From the NCBI GenBank assembly GCA_021014325.1, contig CM037472.1:5208001-5272000 (forward strand): a stretch of 64,000 bases of DNA, written 5' to 3'. The number at the start of each line of letters is the position of its first letter. The stretch's first letter is position 1. The translations under genes were made by a program, and so were the position numbers. Shown piece by piece: positions 1 through 11,014 of the stretch. The notes under the pieces were generated by a model that saw only the letters and a program-made list of their open reading frames with translations, was not told the DNA's origin and searched no databases. This DNA comes from Plazaster borealis. Its lineage: Eukaryota; Echinodermata; Asteroidea; Forcipulatida; Labidiasteridae.

Positions 1-22
1 CAAACGTGTACAATACCTTTAA
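1..22. mobile_element. Right end of TTAA MITE family A, cut by window start
   Basis: The first bases match the right terminal repeat of the family (CAAACGTGTAC, CCTTTAA). They end in TTAA at 19-22. Confidence 0.65.
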
Positions 23-59
23 GCATCGCACATACAAGGAGTATAATGCCTGGTTGGGC

Positions 60-290
60 ACTATACTCAATAATTCTTCACCCAGGGGTATAAATAGTTA
101 CCTGCGAGGGTAGAGGTTGATATTGTATTTGAAAAAAACCTTCGGAGCGCTACGGCAGCCCGAGGCTGTATACTCCCCAGGGAGCTGAGAAAGATTGGGG
201 AATGTGGCCCAATGACCAAACACTAATGTAAAGCGCATTGATACGTTATTGTAAAATGCGCTATATAATAACTAGTTATTATTAATTCTT
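60..290 (+). mobile_element. tRNA-Leu SINE body, 5'-truncated
   Basis: This matches the 3' body of the SINE at 2597-2937: the shared CACCCAGGGGTATAAAT block, CTCCCCAGGGAGCTGAGAAAG, and the ACTAGTTATTATTA tail. The tRNA-like head is missing. Confidence 0.75.
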
Positions 291-690
291 GTCTGATTGA
301 ATCTCCCCTCTGCCTTTGGCCGTGGTAAAGGCTCATCGTTTTAAAGAAAAATGGCGGCTTCTGGTTCAAGTTGATCAAGAGACACTTGAATATCTTGAAT
401 ATCTTGAATATCTTGTTTTAATTATTGAGCGGAAAAACTTCTAATCCCGTTCTAGTCAATTTTTCTTTGTTCAACCAAAAATGAATTAAAAATGTACCCA
501 GTCAGTTTCCCTTGTGGTTTATTACTGGATAGTTTCAACAATGCGCGCGAAGTTTTGCATGTATTCTCATTCAATAAATCCTTTTGATTTGTTGTTGGGG
601 TTTTATCATTATTATCGCTCATTAATTAATTAATTAATTTTCTACAACTACTCACAGGTATAAGCAATGTTTTGTTTTTTTATTTGTTAG

Positions 691-3600
691 GAAAATGTGC
701 AAGTTAGACGATCATGAATCAATTTGGTTGGCCAACAACCGTTACACGATGCCCATCTTACAACAAGGCCCAGAGTAAGGATAACATTACTATCAACATT
801 TGATTAGACTTATGCGAATTCATTGTGTAATCAGAATCCAACCTTCTTTTCTTGTTTTTGATGGTGCCTAAATTTGCACGCCATGCAGTTTTGATTATAA
901 ATGCAGTGCAGTCAATCATTGCATTTGAACGCACATGATCTTTAACAAAAATTCACAGTATGTACACATCGAGTCGATTGGACAAATTCAATTTGTCAAA
1001 ATGTTTGTCTGATGTCAAACGCAGTATAAACACAATTCATTTACATACATAGAATTTTCATTTGTATGAACGCAACAAACATTAATAGCACTGTAGGATA
1101 AGCAGTGTGTATTCCAAGCGAGCATGCACAGGGCCTTTAATTTGAATTATAGTTTAAGACCAGCACTAGGCCCATAAGCTTGAGCAATAGAGGACAAGGT
1201 TCAAAATACACACTGGACCACTGGCCAGAGTCCAGTTATATTAGCAATGGGCCAGTAAACCACAAACAAAATAAACAAATCAAACAGTCTAGTGTTTTTC
1301 AAATGCATACTTGTAAAAATTTGACTGATGTACACTTCACTTAAAGGCATCGTACACGTTTGGTAATTACTCAAAATATCTATTAGCATAAAAACTTACT
1401 TGGTAACGAGCAACGGAGAGCTGTTGATAGTGCAAAACATTGTAGGAAACGACTCCCTCTGAAGTAATGTAGTTTTTGAGAAAGAGGTAATTTCTCACTA
1501 AAATAATAAAAACTTCTTGCAAGAAGTTTTTATTCCTAACTGAAAGCACACAAATTTGTACAACAAGGGTGTTTTTTCTTTCATCATTTTCTTGCATCTT
1601 CGATGACCAATTGAGCCCAAATTTTCACCAGGCTTGTTATTTTATGCATATGTTGGGATACACCAAGTGAGAACACTGGTTTTTGACAATTACCAAATGT
1701 GTACGATGCCTTTAAAGGTAGGGTCGTCGTTTGGGTTGTTTTCAACGTAATGCTGATTTATTGACAATAATATCAAGAAAGATACAATAAAAGTCACCTG
1801 TGAAAGTTTCAGCTGAATACAGTGTCTACTTGCTGAGAAAACAACATAAACTGTATTTTCACAAGAACTTAGAATCCATCCACGTTTTAGCGAGGTGACA
1901 GCGGGTACGAACGGCATCTCTAGCCGCAGTATTCGCAAACGGAAACCCTCAGAAATCTGAGAAACGATTCATGCATGCGTTTCTCAGATCCAAATTTGTT
2001 TGTTTATTTCTAATCATCGGGGGCATTTCAGACAAAATATTTTGGATCAAAATTACGCAATTTTTGGTCAAGGTTATTACCAAAGAATGACCCTACCTTT
2101 TTGCATTATTTTAAGCAAATACAACAAGTTTTGGGTCAGTTTCCCTTGTGGTTTATTATTCAAATATTACAAGGAAACAAATATTCTAGGTATTGTAATA
2201 TCATTTCTGGTCTGGACAGTGAAAGTGTGGAGTAACAAGAACTGCGCTCTATGTTTTCAATTTTTTTGAAATATGAGTAGTGGAGGACTAAAGCAAGTTT
2301 TCCAAAAGTCATGAGTTGTTAATGGTTTTTGTTTTTGACTGCAGATGTGGTATAGCAGCATTGTGTATTGCACTCAACATGCTGGAGCCTAGTTTGAGTA
2401 CGAAAGCAAATAAAAGTCACATCTCAACAAAAGCCAAGGAGAAAGGGTTTACGTTACAAGGAGAAATGTTTTCAGGTAAACCATGATTCTGTTTCAAATA
2501 ATATTGACGTTTTACCTTGCCTGTGATGTTTACAAAGTAAACACAACATTACAGACAAAAGAACTGCATGATGAACTGGTGTTATAAATGAACTGGTGTC
2601 ATGTGGCCGAGTGGTTTAGAGCATCGAATTCAAGTTCCGATGGTTGAGTCATCAAGGTGTGGGTTCGAATCCCGGTCATGACACTTGTAGCCTTGAGCAA
2701 GATACTTTACTATAATTGCTTCTTTTCACCCAGGGGTATAAATGGGTACCCTGCGAGGGTAGAGGTTGATATTGTGTTTGAAAAGCCTTCAGAGCGCCAC
2801 GGCAGCTTGGGGCTGTATACTCCCCAGGGAGCTGAGAAAGATTACTGGAATGTTATTGGCCCAATGACCAGGGCACCAATGTAAAGTGCTTTGATACGTT
2901 ATTGTAAAATGCGCTATGTAAGAACTAGTTATTATTATAAACAGGATTGGTAATTATAGTTTTAAAAAATTGATTTGTCTCAATGGAAAAGCTCACTAAT
3001 TTCAAATGTTCATACCAATACCAATCCCCCAGAGAAAAAAAAAATATCCAACTCAGATATGGTCAAACTTGAGATAACAGCCTATGAAGACCTCCCAAAT
3101 CACTTTATTTCAATTGCCACAAGTAAAACAAAGCCTGATATTGTTAATAGGTTTTTGGGACAATTATGAAAACATTTACAGTTATTCGCATTACATCTTC
3201 ACAAGTATGGTTTTTCTGAATGATTCATCATCTTTTTCAAGTTTTTGAAATAATAAATCTCATCATATCCAATAATATAAATCAAATTACTTAAAATCAT
3301 ATTTCTGATTCATGTGATATTCACTGTAATGCAGTCTGAATTGGCGGCTACAGCTATGGCTACGGCTGGATCGCCACGTCATCAAGCGTCGAAGTAAAGG
3401 GCATCCCTAGAAACAACCCAGAGCAACAGTGGTAGCCCTAGCTGTAGCCGCCATTTAGAATACAGCCCAAGTATCTAACGAGTACCCTTACCCATTGAAT
3501 TTCCTTTTATTAAAGGCACTGTACACGTTTGGTAATTACTTAAAATATATATTAGCATAAAAACTGACGTGGTAACGAGCAACAGAGAGCTGTTGATAGT

Positions 3601-6021
3601 ATAAAACATTGTGAGAAACGACTCCCTCTGAAGTAACGTAGTTTTTGAGAAAGAGGTAATTTCTCACGAAAATAATAAAAAATTCTTGCAAGAAGTTTTA
3701 ATTCCTATCTGAAAGCACACAAATTTGTACAACATGGGTGTTTTTTCTTTCATCATTTTCTTGCAACTTCGATGACCAATTGAGCCCAAATTTTCACAGG
3801 CTTGTTATTTTATGCATATGTTGGGATACACCAAGTGAGAACACTGGTCTTTGACAATTACCAAACGTGTACGATGCCTTTAACGAAAGATGTTGATTTC
3901 AATAATAAACTATTCCATTGATTGTCTACAGCTAGAAATATGCTGGAGTTGGCCCGTCATGTCTCCAAAGTCAGTGGAAAGGTTGTCAGTGGGACTATGG
4001 TGGACAATCGCCATGACATCATCGGTCACTTAGCCAATGGCTGGCCAGTCCTAGTACCGTATCCTTTTTGTTAAAAAACATATACAGTGGATTCGTAGTT
4101 TACAGATATTGACTGCTTCGAGTGCTACGGTTTAAACTATGACTCCCGAGGTGATCCTTAGCACACTCTATTTCCCCCCCCCCCCCCCCCGAGGCAAAAT
4201 GGACCACTCCGGGGATCACCGAGGGAGTCGCAGTTTTAACCATAGCACAAGTAAAAGCAGTCAATATTTTTTACATAACGCCCCATATATTGTGCCTAGA
4301 CATCTAGGTACTAAGAAGCTGTTGTTGCTATGGGTATAGTATATTGGTTGCTATGGGTGTAGTACAGTGGTTGCCACATTAAAGTTTAGTACTTTGTTTT
4401 CTGCATGTATAGCGGTCGCACTCGTGTGGCTTTCTAGTAAAAGTAAGTCAAATCATGTGACAAGCTCTAAACCAGTCAAAAGGCAGAATCTTTTTAAGGG
4501 GAGTTGTAATGTCATAGTTTTTGCTGAGTGATAAACAAACTAAAAATATCCACATTAAAATATTATGTAGCCTTTCTATGTAGTTTTGTCTACAAATAGA
4601 AAAACAGATTGATGCTGTTTTCTTTAATTAGCAAAGTTACGACAAAGATGGTAATTGTGAACCATGTTGCAAGAGGGGTCACAAGGCCCACTGGGCTGTT
4701 TTAACAGGTGAGATTAACACAGCAAACAGTGACACACTAACGTAGTAGGGTGCTACTGTTTGGTTTGTTACCAGCTTAGGGTTGTATGCTCCCCAGGGAG
4801 TTGAGAAAGTTTGAGGATAGGTCGACATATGCCTGATGAACAAGGATTATAATTTTGAGAAGCAACTTGATCTTGCTGCTGTGCACTACACAAGAACCGC
4901 GTTTCAGTATAACATGAATATATGTATATTGCAAAAACACACCCAGATATGCAACGGAAAAGCCAAAGGCATATTTACATGCATTATGGGACGTACAGCT
5001 TAGGTCCCATTTGTAACGGTTGTTTTACACATGTACACTGTCCTGTACACTATTGGTAAGATCGAAAAACACAAATGTTCACAGATTCACACACAACTTA
5101 CATGATTTAAAGTAAGTAATGGTAGAAAGGGTTCCTTAAAATATTTCTGCCTAAAATGCTATTGTTTCCGAGAAATGAGTAAAACAATAGTTTTTATCAC
5201 GCGCGATATTTTGAAAAAACAGAAAACACATAAGGTCTCTTTTCACTATTTTCTCGTGATCTCGATGACCAATTGAGCTCAAACTTTCACAGGTTTGTTT
5301 GTTCATGCATATGTTGAATCACACAAAATGGACACTGAGCTGTTACCAAAAGTGTACAATAACCTTTAACACACATTCAAAGTGTATATAGTTTTGAGAC
5401 TTTGGAAGTCCAAGACTGAGATCAAGACCACAAGATTTGAAGACAAAGATCTAACCCAGGAAGAAACAGGTCTGGAGATGGTTACAATCATCCCAACACC
5501 GTGTGTCCCAATTGGTTTTGACACAAGTCTTGAAACATATATATATCACTGTCGATAATTAAACCAACACTACTTTTACTTTGTCAGAAAAACTCAAACA
5601 GCTAAACCCATAAACATTTTCAATCCTATTCAGTTGGTAATTACATTATGCATATTTTGTACTTGTAGGGTTTGTACTTCAAGGTAACCAACACATCTTG
5701 TCCGATCTACATTCACCATCTTGGCAACAGGATTCAGATAAACCAAACCTCTACCACATGGCCACCCCGAAGGGCCCGACGACCTGCAGCCAAGCCATCT
5801 GCTCAGTCCTTGATAACGTTTCTATCTCCAGCATCTACGTCCTTGCCAGGCAGGGCAAGAGCACTCTCGTCCATCCGTGGGAGTATTCCGTTCTGTCAGA
5901 CAGTAACTCTAACTTGGTTGAACTCGGTAGTAACATTACGGACGAGATTGACTCGTTTGTGATCCCAGAGGGCGGTATACAGGCAGGGTTGTGCAATCAG
6001 GTTGTTCTAATAAGACCTTGA
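691..6021 (+). CDS. ACTMAP: Actin maturation protease (C19orf54/UPF0692 family), 5' end missing
   Basis: Five exons join in phase: 691-774, 2345-2475, 3932-4058, 4637-4707 and 5669-6021 (stop TGA). All have AG acceptors and GT donors. The family is a cysteine protease that trims the acetylated N-terminal residue of actin in the cytosol. Seen here: the catalytic-cysteine motif QQGPECGIAAL spans the first junction, GEMFS ends the second exon, VLVPYDKDGN crosses the exon 3/4 junction, and GHKAHWAVLTG in exon 4 carries the likely catalytic histidine. The C-terminus has RQGKS and the family ending GGIQAGLCNQVV. The first exon starts mid-codon, so at least one upstream exon (the family has a proline-rich N-terminus) lies outside the window or was not found in 1-690. 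Introns hold a tRNA-Leu SINE and several MITEs. The recovered part encodes about 254 residues. No break or missing key residue is seen. Confidence 0.92.
1341..1715. mobile_element. TTAA MITE family A copy
   Basis: TTAA at both ends (1341-1344, 1712-1715). Inverted ends start AGGCATCGTACACGTTTGG and finish with the complement. The centre has the short palindrome CTTCTTGCAAGAAG. Its apparent minus-strand reading frame recurs in other copies only because the element is repeated. Confidence 0.85.
1712..2101. mobile_element. TTAA MITE family C copy, abutting family A copy
   Basis: The inverted ends AAAGGTAGGGTC and GACCCTACCTTT bound about 390 bp. The left end shares its TTAA with the preceding family A element. 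Two related copies lie at 55890-56762. Confidence 0.75.
2597..2937 (+). mobile_element. tRNA-Leu-derived SINE, full length
   Basis: The head folds like tRNA-Leu: A box TGGCCGAGTGG, anticodon-region TTCAAG, B box GGTTCGAATCC, and paired ends GTCATG/CATGAC. It is followed by a roughly 250 bp body and an ATTATTAT tail. It sits in an ACTMAP intron. A body of this length makes it a SINE and not a functional tRNA gene. Confidence 0.85.
3331..3475. mobile_element. Short inverted-repeat element
   Basis: The ends TTGGCGGCTACAGCTA and TAGCTGTAGCCGCCA are complementary across about 140 bp. It lies in an ACTMAP intron. Confidence 0.7.
3510..3883. mobile_element. TTAA MITE family A copy
   Basis: TTAA at 3510-3513 and 3880-3883, with inverted ends AGGCACTGTACACG and GTACGATGCCT. 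It is nearly full length at 374 bp. Confidence 0.87.
4107..4266. mobile_element. Inverted-repeat element with a poly-C core
   Basis: The ends TATTGACTGCTT and the AGCAGTCAATA complement continue inward through GCTACGGTTT/AACCATAGC and GACTCCC/GGGAGTC. A run of about 16 C lies near 4174. Confidence 0.7.
4771..4830 (+). mobile_element. Fragment of tRNA-Leu SINE body
   Basis: This 60 bp piece shares TGTATGCTCCCCAGGGAG and GAGAAAG with the SINE copies at 60-290 and 2597-2937. Confidence 0.55.
5038..5369. mobile_element. MITE family D copy
   Basis: The ends CCTGTACACTATTGGTAAG and TTACCAAAAGTGTACAAT are complementary. The internal sequence matches 44064-44416 closely over its whole length. Confidence 0.8.
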
Positions 6022-6129
6022 GGGGAAGGAGGAAGGAAACTTCTTGCAAACGACTTGGGCTACTTTCAAAGAATCAAAGTTTACTACACGTAAAAGAGAT
6101 ACATTTTAGGGGGACAGAAGAAACAGTAC

Positions 6130-6362
6130 TGCTTTATTTATTTTAATATTTATTACACATCCAACAGCACAATTGGTGCCGATAACGGGATGAATAGGAA
6201 ACAAGAAGAAATGTTCAGTTTTAGATGTGGGAGGAAAACCCAAAATGGGGAAATCCAACGCTATCAGGCTGGGACTGAAAAACCCAATCCACATGCAAAG
6301 TTCGGTCTTAGGTGGGATTGGAACTGGGTTCCAAAGAAACCTCTGAATCTACCTGATCCCCA
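6130..6362 (-). mobile_element. tRNA-derived SINE family 3 copy
   Basis: It shares TTATTACACATCCAACAGCA, the GGATGAATAGGA block and the CCTGATCCCC end with copies at 19577-19813 and 62598-62836. Read on the minus strand, the copy at 62598 has A-box (TGGCTCAGTGG) and B-box (GGTTCAAATCC) tRNA promoter motifs. Confidence 0.75.
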
Positions 6363-6730
6363 GTGTGTACAAAGATTAGGTTCATTTGATATTGATCATC
6401 ACTTTTAGAGTCAGGTTGATTCGTTTGATCTGCTTTTTCCTGTTGACATCTATGGTGTTCTTGTATAATTCGTAAAGGGTCTAATTCTATAAAGACAAAC
6501 CGGAGAGTTGTATGTACTGAACTGAGTAACTGTAATTTATTCCATGTAAAACTTTCCATGTGTTTATTTCCCATCATCATGCACTTGTGCTCAACGGTGT
6601 GGCAGACAGTATTGCATTACATGCTATATCTAAATGGTGATGCAAATACATGTAGTATCGGACACTACAAAATCAGCCTTTCCTTCACATTCAATTTGAT
6701 TATTAAGTCCAAATCAATATAGAAACGTAT

Positions 6731-6882
6731 AGAGGTTTTACAGTCACGTGATGTTATGACGTGACTGTGTTTGAGACGCCATATTGCCGGTCAATGACCA
6801 GCGGCAAGATCCTAACCCTGACCGGCAAGATGGCTGCCGTTGCGGTAGGCGGGGCTATAGTGACGTCAGCTGTAAAACCTCT
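6731..6882. mobile_element. Short inverted-repeat element with CRE-like site
   Basis: The 13 bp ends AGAGGTTTTACAG and CTGTAAAACCTCT match perfectly. Inside are further paired arms (TTGCCGGTCA/TGACCGGCAA). It also contains GTGACGTCAG. Confidence 0.8.
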
Positions 6883-6999
6883 ACAGGAGAGAAATGAAGA
6901 ACTCCAAAGTACAATGTATTTTATTAGCCTGCATCCATTGCTGTATTTACTAAATTCAAAACCTTGTGAATGCTCAAGATGTTAAATTGTGTGGCTTTA

Positions 7000-7145
7000 T
7001 CATGGCACATGCTTGTTGAGTGGTAAGACATCTGCTCTAGAATGGCAAAGGTCGTGGGTTTGAATCCCATTCTATGGATTTTTTTCACAAGACTCGGGGG
7101 GAAAGAAATTTGATATACAGTGATTAAAACACATCGGTGTAAAGA
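7000..7145 (+). mobile_element. tRNA-derived SINE family 2 copy
   Basis: The tRNA-like head GAGTGGTAAGACATCTGCTC with B box GGGTTTGAATCCC is followed by a body ending near ACACATCGGTGTA. It matches 28122-28265 closely and 15327-15440 in the head. Confidence 0.78.
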
Positions 7146-7190
7146 CAAAACAAAACATGTATCAAAGTACATGTAATCTGAAAATCAGCG

Positions 7191-7523
7191 ACAGTGTAAT
7201 TTAGTCTCCTGACGATGACTAGAGCAATCTAGTCGAAACGTTGAGACCTATTTAGACTCACTCCGGCAGTGTAGTTATTAACGAGAAGTCCCCCCGATCC
7301 ACATAGCGAAAGTAGTAGTTCCGCCCGATTTCCTACCTCCTGCCCAGGTAGTAGTTAATAAGCAGGACAGTTCTTTTCAGAACTGAGAAGTCTCCCGAAC
7401 TCCAAATATTCTACTCTGCGGCAGTAGAATAAAAAGCAAGACTAGTTCTCAAAGAACAAAATCTACCTAGCAAGTAGATATACACATGGTGTTACCGCAA
7501 ACCATATATACAGTGTAATTTAG
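7191..7523 (+). mobile_element. Penelope-like fragment flanked by 14-bp direct repeats
   Basis: Identical 14 bp copies of ACAGTGTAATTTAG lie at 7191-7204 and 7510-7523 and look like a target-site duplication. The insert of about 305 bp starts with a hammerhead-ribozyme-like motif. A diverged copy of its remainder lies at 21525-21717 on the other strand. Assignment to Penelope-like elements rests on the hammerhead position and is inference. Confidence 0.6.
7204..7247 (+). ncRNA. Hammerhead ribozyme-like core
   Basis: Stem I GTCTC (7204-7208) pairs with GAGAC (7243-7247). The catalytic box CTGACGA is at 7209-7215. Stem II is GACTAGA, loop GCAA, TCTAGTC (7217-7234). GAAA is at 7235-7238. ACGT then allows only a two-base-pair stem III, as in the dimeric hammerheads reported in Penelope-like elements. 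An extra T at 7216 sits between CTGACGA and stem II. Activity is untested. Confidence 0.6.
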
Positions 7524-8333
7524 CTTCAGTATTTTTGTATGTAGTTCTAACCATATTAAAACAAAGACAATGTTATTACAAACTGAACTGTGATTGATTT
7601 ATTTTACTAGGAAATTTTGAAACAACATACATGTAAAAAATAACAACATTATCACAAAATATTCATATAGCCTGATTAAAACAATTGTTTCCATGTAAAC
7701 ATAAACAAACAAAATATTGAAATACTTCAACCACAATAGTAAAATAAAATTATTCACAAGGTTTTTCTTCATTGGAACAATGGGGGCCTTGGCTCTTTTT
7801 GATTAGATGGTACAGCATTTGAAACAACCCCCAGAGCTTTTTCCAGAACTTTGCTGCGTCGACAGCTCGGGGCTTCATTGATTGAGGACAAAATTGAGTC
7901 AGAGATCAAGCCATAGTCAGAAGTCGGCACTTTATTTTCAATTTATGACATTAGTTACAAGACGAATGAATTGATGTCAAGTTGTTCCAGTTGCCAATCA
8001 TTCCAAGGAACGTGCCCTCACCTTTAAAAAAAAGTAACGACTGAACAATTTTCCAAAATCACAAAAAAAATTACATTACTCTATAACATTTTTTATTTAT
8101 TTTTTGAGAATACTGAAACCCTCTTGTCACATTTTTCTAAGGTCGTGCCTTCCATCGGGACAAGTTGTACCACCAAATGCATACATTCATATTTCTTGAA
8201 ACTGAAGGATTGAGGCAATTGTACTCTCCCAAAAACCACTGATGTGCAATTCCTTTCAACACCAATACGAAATTAAAATACTGTTCATTATTGTAAACTG
8301 CGTTCATACTTCATCACGGTAATAAAGCAACTA

Positions 8334-8515
8334 GGGCCAAATTTCATTAAGCCTGTTAGCACAAAAAATTGCTAAGCACAGAAAAAAACTTGCTTAGCAG
8401 AAACAGGTTACCAGCCAACATTCCATCAAGTTTACATTGTTGCGACTGGTGCCCCACTTATTGCTCAGCAAAGAAATTTGTATTTTCTGCTAAACAGCTT
8501 TATGAAATTGGGCAC
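8334..8515. mobile_element. MITE family B copy
   Basis: The ends GGGCCAAATTTCATTAAGC and TTATGAAATTGGGC are inverted. The interior has paired TGCTAAGCA-type arms. Confidence 0.75.
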
Positions 8516-8526
8516 AGGGCACAACT

Positions 8527-8713
8527 TCAAAGAGCTGCTTGAGAACAAAAAGTAGCAAAACACAACAAAAATTATGCTTAACAGAATAAGGTTACCAGCC
8601 AAAATACCATGTCACATGCACCATCTTTGACTGGTATCCTGCTAATTTTGACGAAGCACAACAAAACTTGTTAGCAAAATTTTCTGCTTAAGCAGCTCTA
8701 TGAAATTGGGCCC
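8527..8713. mobile_element. MITE family B copy
   Basis: It abuts the previous copy and ends AGCAGCTCTATGAAATTGGGCCC. The left end AAAGAGCTGCTTGAG is degraded. Confidence 0.7.
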
Positions 8714-8959
8714 AGCTTTTAAATGCTTCACCTGAATTACGCATAAAAACAACAAACAAATATTTGACAACTGACAACTCCGATGCAAACCATATGGTAT
8801 GGTTGTGTTAAAACTTATGCCACAACTTCCAAATACTATATGGGACGAGACAAAACTTCTTGTAAAGACATTTATTTATTTAAAATGTAAAAAAAAACAA
8901 TTAAATATTTAGCCGTGAAGTTATAGTGGTTTTTCTTACGCTGACTGACTGTATGTAAA

Positions 8960-9162
8960 ATGCAGAGCTGCCAACATTTGCATCTTGCAATCAGGGAGTT
9001 TTTGTACAACATTCAGGGAGATATTCAGAACTACATTCTACATAATAGGGACATAGATTCCCATAATCAGGGAAGTTTTCAAATTTGTTCATCAGAACAA
9101 GGAAAGATTGATGTATTTCCAGGGAACTTTCTGCAGAACCAGGGAAAGTTGGAAGCTCTGAA
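8960..9162. repeat. Element with inverted ends and internal CAGGGA repeats
   Basis: Near-inverted ends (CAGAGCTGCCAACATT and AAAGTTGGAAGCTCTG) enclose several CAGGGAG/CAGGGAA units. The short frames through it look incidental. Confidence 0.55.
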
Positions 9163-9762
9163 AATGTCACCATCCCACTGCCCTGCTTTGATCTCGTGTT
9201 AGATTTTCTCCCATTGGCTTTGCATCTTATTATAACTATTTAAGAACATAGTTGTACATTCTCGTTCTTGTTCTAAAAAATTCTTCAAAATGGAGAATAT
9301 ATTATCTAAAATAAGATGATTAATTATGTCAAGTTTAAACAGTGTTGCATACAATTCTGATTTGTTAATTAAGTGTAAAGAAAGTTAACACAAAAACACG
9401 GTTTTAAGTGAAATGCTGCCCTTCTTTTGCTGCTCTTTTAAAAATAAAGTACACAAGTTTTTATTATATTCACAACAAATTAAAATACAAGGAAACCAAA
9501 GCTAAGCCAGAAGTGGTATGAGGTAACTGTAGAGAAGACAAAACTAACTTCAAAATGAAAAGTGTGTCACTAATCCATCAACTGCTTTAGAAAATGGCTG
9601 CACAAAATCAGGCAAAGTTTAACACAACATCTCATTTCACATGGTCCATTAATCCAGTCAATTCATGAATGAATTTTGGTTTTTAAGACGTTTTAATTAA
9701 ACTGTCCACTCGCAAGGATGCTGCGTCTACACTACATGTTTTCAAACTGGAAAGATTTTTGA

Positions 9763-9874
9763 ACGCTAGGTGGCAGCACACACCAAGTAAATTTCCATTG
9801 TTCACGAAGTCTGCGCATGCGCACATTTCCGAGAACAATGGATTTTACCTGGTAAGTCTGCTGCCACCTAGTGT
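9763..9874. mobile_element. Hairpin element
   Basis: The left arm CTAGGTGGCAGCA with CCATTGTTC, and the right arm GAACAATGG with TGCTGCCACCTAG, pair around a GCGCATGCGC centre. Confidence 0.7.
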
Positions 9875-10763
9875 CCCAACAAGTCTCCCGTTTGTCCAAC
9901 AGCTTTCTCTATTTATCCCAGCGAATTTTTAAAACAGCAGATTATAGTGTCTAGTTTCCAGCAACAACAGTTTGGCAAAATTATCTTCTGGATAGAACAT
10001 TGAAAATTCACATGATTTCGGATTTACTTGAAAAATCATGTCTTACTGAGTGCCATTCTTTGAGATATTTCTGACTGATTTTTGTTTTCATCTGTGCCAT
10101 GGTACATATCTGCAAACTTTTATGTACAGTACAGCAACTTCTCACTCAATCCATGAGTACCATTCCAGTTACTATTTTTTTTTTCCTTTGAAAAAACTTT
10201 TTGGAAGGAAGGTTTTTATAGTTTAGGGTTCGTTGCACACACTTTGATTGTTAACCAATCTGGACTGATAACTGCTTCATGAAGAAAAACCAACAATGGC
10301 ATCCCATTTCAAGTTTAGAAGGCAGAGCAAACACAAAAACCAAACATTTCTCAAGCAGTTGCAACATTCTATCCCATTAGATAAGGTTTAAATATATGTA
10401 AAGAGCACTTTATTTTATTTTATTTTTATTACAGAGCAAGAATGACACGGTAAATAGAGAAATTGAAACTTTGCATGCTTGAAATATAATTCGTAGGTCG
10501 AAAAGACATTATGAGCATTTATACCGATTGAAACATGGAGTTTTTACATTGTCAGGGCACAAGCTCGTGGCTCTGCTAACCATAAACAACAATTTGTCGC
10601 TTACTTAACATAAGTCCCAAGTCACAGGTTAACAAGGAAATGTGGATTAGGCCTGTGCAGACTTTCTTGTTACCAAGCGTTCTATGCTTACACAACTAGC
10701 TTAGAAACTTGGCACTGAACCTGTAAGCACAGAATTACATGGTAAGCAGATCCATGAAATGGG

Positions 10764-11014
10764 GCCTTGGGGTCCCATTTCATGGCTCTAGTTACCGCGG
10801 AACTCCGCGCTTACTGCGCACTTTAAAGCACGTCATTCTATGAGCCGTAAGCTCAGGATTCCGCAGTAAGCAGAGCAATGAAATGGGGGGCCTTGGGGTC
10901 CCATTTCATGGCTCTAGTTACTGCGGAATTCTACGCTTACGGCGCCCTTTAAATCACATAATTCTATGGGCCGTAAGTTCAGAATTCTGCAGTAAGCAGA
11001 GCCATGAAAATGGG
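10764..11014. repeat. Two tandem copies of a palindromic element
   Basis: Each unit of about 125 bp runs from CCCATTTCATGGCTCTAGTTA to its inverse near AGAGCCATGAAATGGG. The units are joined by GGCCTTGGGGT. A decayed third unit may precede them from 10610. Confidence 0.75.

Noticed and set aside
1367..1597. Minus-strand frame that recurs at 31410-31730 and 35417-35614
   Set aside because: The apparent conservation comes from copies of MITE family A. The frame has no domain character and breaks differently in each copy.
2597..2690. Possible functional tRNA-Leu gene
   Set aside because: It continues into a body and tail shared with other SINE copies, and the arms have mismatches.
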